Source of the DNA: Promethearchaeota archaeon
GTDB taxonomy: Archaea; Asgardarchaeota; Lokiarchaeia; Sigyniarchaeales; SOKP01
Length of the DNA stretch: 7,659 bases
Assembly (NCBI GenBank): GCA_019057355.1
Contig: DXJM01000236.1
Coordinates: forward strand, 1-7,659
Direction of reading: 5' to 3'
In this document: positions 6,490 through 7,659 of the stretch, in pieces
How the letters are laid out: each line of letters starts with the position of its first letter
Position numbering within the stretch: position 1 is the first letter of the stretch
Notes under the pieces: model-generated
What the model was told of the DNA's origin: nothing
Databases searched by the model: none
Seen by the model: only the letters and a program-made list of their open reading frames with translations
Made by a program: the position numbers and the translations under genes

Positions 6490-7659
6490 ATCATCAAGGC
6501 AATATATTAGAATCTCGTGCAATGGTCCTAGATATTAATGAACAAAAAGAATATGAGGATCGACTAGAAAATTTGATAAAAAAATTAGAAACCATGGTTG
6601 ATAGGAAGACTAAGGAACTTCAAGATTCAGAAGATAAATTTCGCCTCATTTCTGAGAATGTAAACGAGTTAATTACAGTTTTGAATGAGAATTTGGAATA
6701 TGAATACGTTAATGAAGATGCTTTAACAAATATTTTGGGATATAAAAAAGACGAGCTAATTGGCAGAAAAATTTGGAATTTAATCAATCCTGAGAATATC
6801 GTGAACATGAAAGAAACGATTCAGAATATCAAAAAGGGTTTTCCAGTTCCAGAGAGAAACTTCAAAAACCAGATGAAATTGAAACATAAAACAGGGCATT
6901 ATATTAAGCTAGAGTCCATAAATAAAATTTTCACCAGAGCTAATGGAGAATTTGTGATTATTTCAGTTGGGAGAGATATTTCCAAACATGAACTGATGGA
7001 AGAAAGGTTAGACAAATCAGATGAAAAATCTCTCATTTTAGACAACATTTCAGAGCAGATCATATTTCAAGACAACTTTAATAATATTATTTGGGTAAAT
7101 AAAGCAGCAGCTAAGTTTTTTAACAAGGTTCCGAATGAAGTGATAGGGGAAAAATGCTACAATTTAAGGGATCTAAAGGGGAAAAAATGCGACCACTGTC
7201 CTGCAAAAAAGGTTATAGAGACGGGGTTAGCAAGTTCTGTTCAAAATATAGATTTAAATGGAAAAATCTGGAATATCAAGGCATTTCCTGTAAAAAATGA
7301 AGACGGAATAGTATTTGGAATCGTTGAAGTATTTTTTGACATAACATTACAAAAAAAATCTGAAGAAAAATTACAAGAAGCGTATGATAAAGCAAGTCTT
7401 TACAAGGATCTCATTGCTCATGACATGAATAATATCCTTCAAAATATCAGTTCATCAATAGAATTGAGCAAATATTATTTGAATAATCCAGAAAATAGAG
7501 AGGAAATAAACAAATTATATGAAATCATTGAAGATCACGTTTTTAGAGCATCTAACTTGGTTGCTAACGTGCACAAACTCTCTGAACTAGATAGATATAA
7601 TATAGAACTACAGAAACTAGAACCAATGAAAATTTTAGAAAAAAGAATTGAATACATTA
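6468..7659 (+). CDS. Multi-PAS sensor histidine kinase, C-terminal part (frameshifted, 3' end beyond window)
   Basis: This continues the gene above in the -1 frame and stays open to the last base. It supplies the end of PAS 2 (IIDHQGNILESRAMVLDINE, to about 6545), then a charged coiled linker (LIKKLETMVDRKTKELQDSE). PAS 3 (about 6642-6985) has LNENLEYEYVNEDAL, LGYKKDELIGRKIW and SVGRDISK. PAS 4 (about 7029-7350) carries cysteines at 7155, 7188 and 7197 in a CX10CX2CPA pattern and ends in EVFFDITLQ. The last part is the dimerisation and phospho-acceptor helix with LIAHDMNNILQNISSSIELS, the phosphorylated histidine being encoded at 7419-7421. The ATP-binding HATPase_c domain should follow outside the window. 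If translated separately, the first ATG would be at 6522, but no convincing promoter or ribosome site precedes it and it would begin inside a PAS domain. Ligand and partner regulator are unknown. Confidence 0.8.

Noticed and set aside
6182..6808. Minus-strand frames opposite the PAS domains, including one across the frameshift region
   Set aside because: The plus strand has clear PAS homology on both sides; the antisense frames show no domain pattern.

Overview
This strongly AT-rich window looks archaeal. TATA elements such as TTTATATAA sit at the position expected for TBP, about 25-35 bases before the start codons, with no bacterial -35/-10 pairs or strong Shine-Dalgarno sites. The queE promoter is placed for leaderless or near-leaderless transcription. 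The N-terminal zinc-ribbon pattern of the 274-residue protein (CPFC, then CxxH, then a VRGYE-like segment) and the chained PAS sensor kinase resemble proteins I recall from Asgard archaea of the Lokiarchaeia type. That placement is recollection plus inference, not proof.

Layout. (1) Minus strand, 216-1623: a two-gene unit, queE (first transcribed) then queD. It encodes two steps of the 7-deazaguanine (preQ0) pathway, which in archaea normally feeds archaeosine at tRNA position 15. (2) 1624-1805: divergent promoter region with back-to-back TATA boxes and a small perfect inverted repeat. (3) Plus strand, 1806-2630: a zinc-ribbon protein of unknown function. (4) Plus strand, 2764-5577: a 937-residue Eco57I/type IIG-like adenine DNA methyltransferase with a C-terminal target-recognition domain and no visible N-terminal nuclease domain, followed by a T10 tract that is a plausible archaeal terminator. 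(5) Plus strand, 5791 to the window end: a multi-PAS sensor histidine kinase with its own TATA promoter. It is interrupted by a one-base frameshift inside its second PAS domain and cut off by the window just after the phospho-acceptor histidine helix.

How the genes work together. QueE makes 7-carboxy-7-deazaguanine from the 6-carboxytetrahydropterin made by QueD, so those two form a clear functional pair. The methyltransferase is a modification enzyme that could be an orphan, a nuclease-less relic, or part of a defence locus. Its upstream neighbour is the only candidate partner in view and has no recognisable nuclease motif. The sensor kinase is probably an independent signalling gene. I see no CRISPR array, tRNA, rRNA, insertion sequence or transposase. 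The least explained items are the 274-residue zinc-ribbon gene beside a nuclease-less methylase, the unusual CX11CX2C cluster motif in QueE, the cysteine-bearing PAS domain, and the frameshifted kinase.
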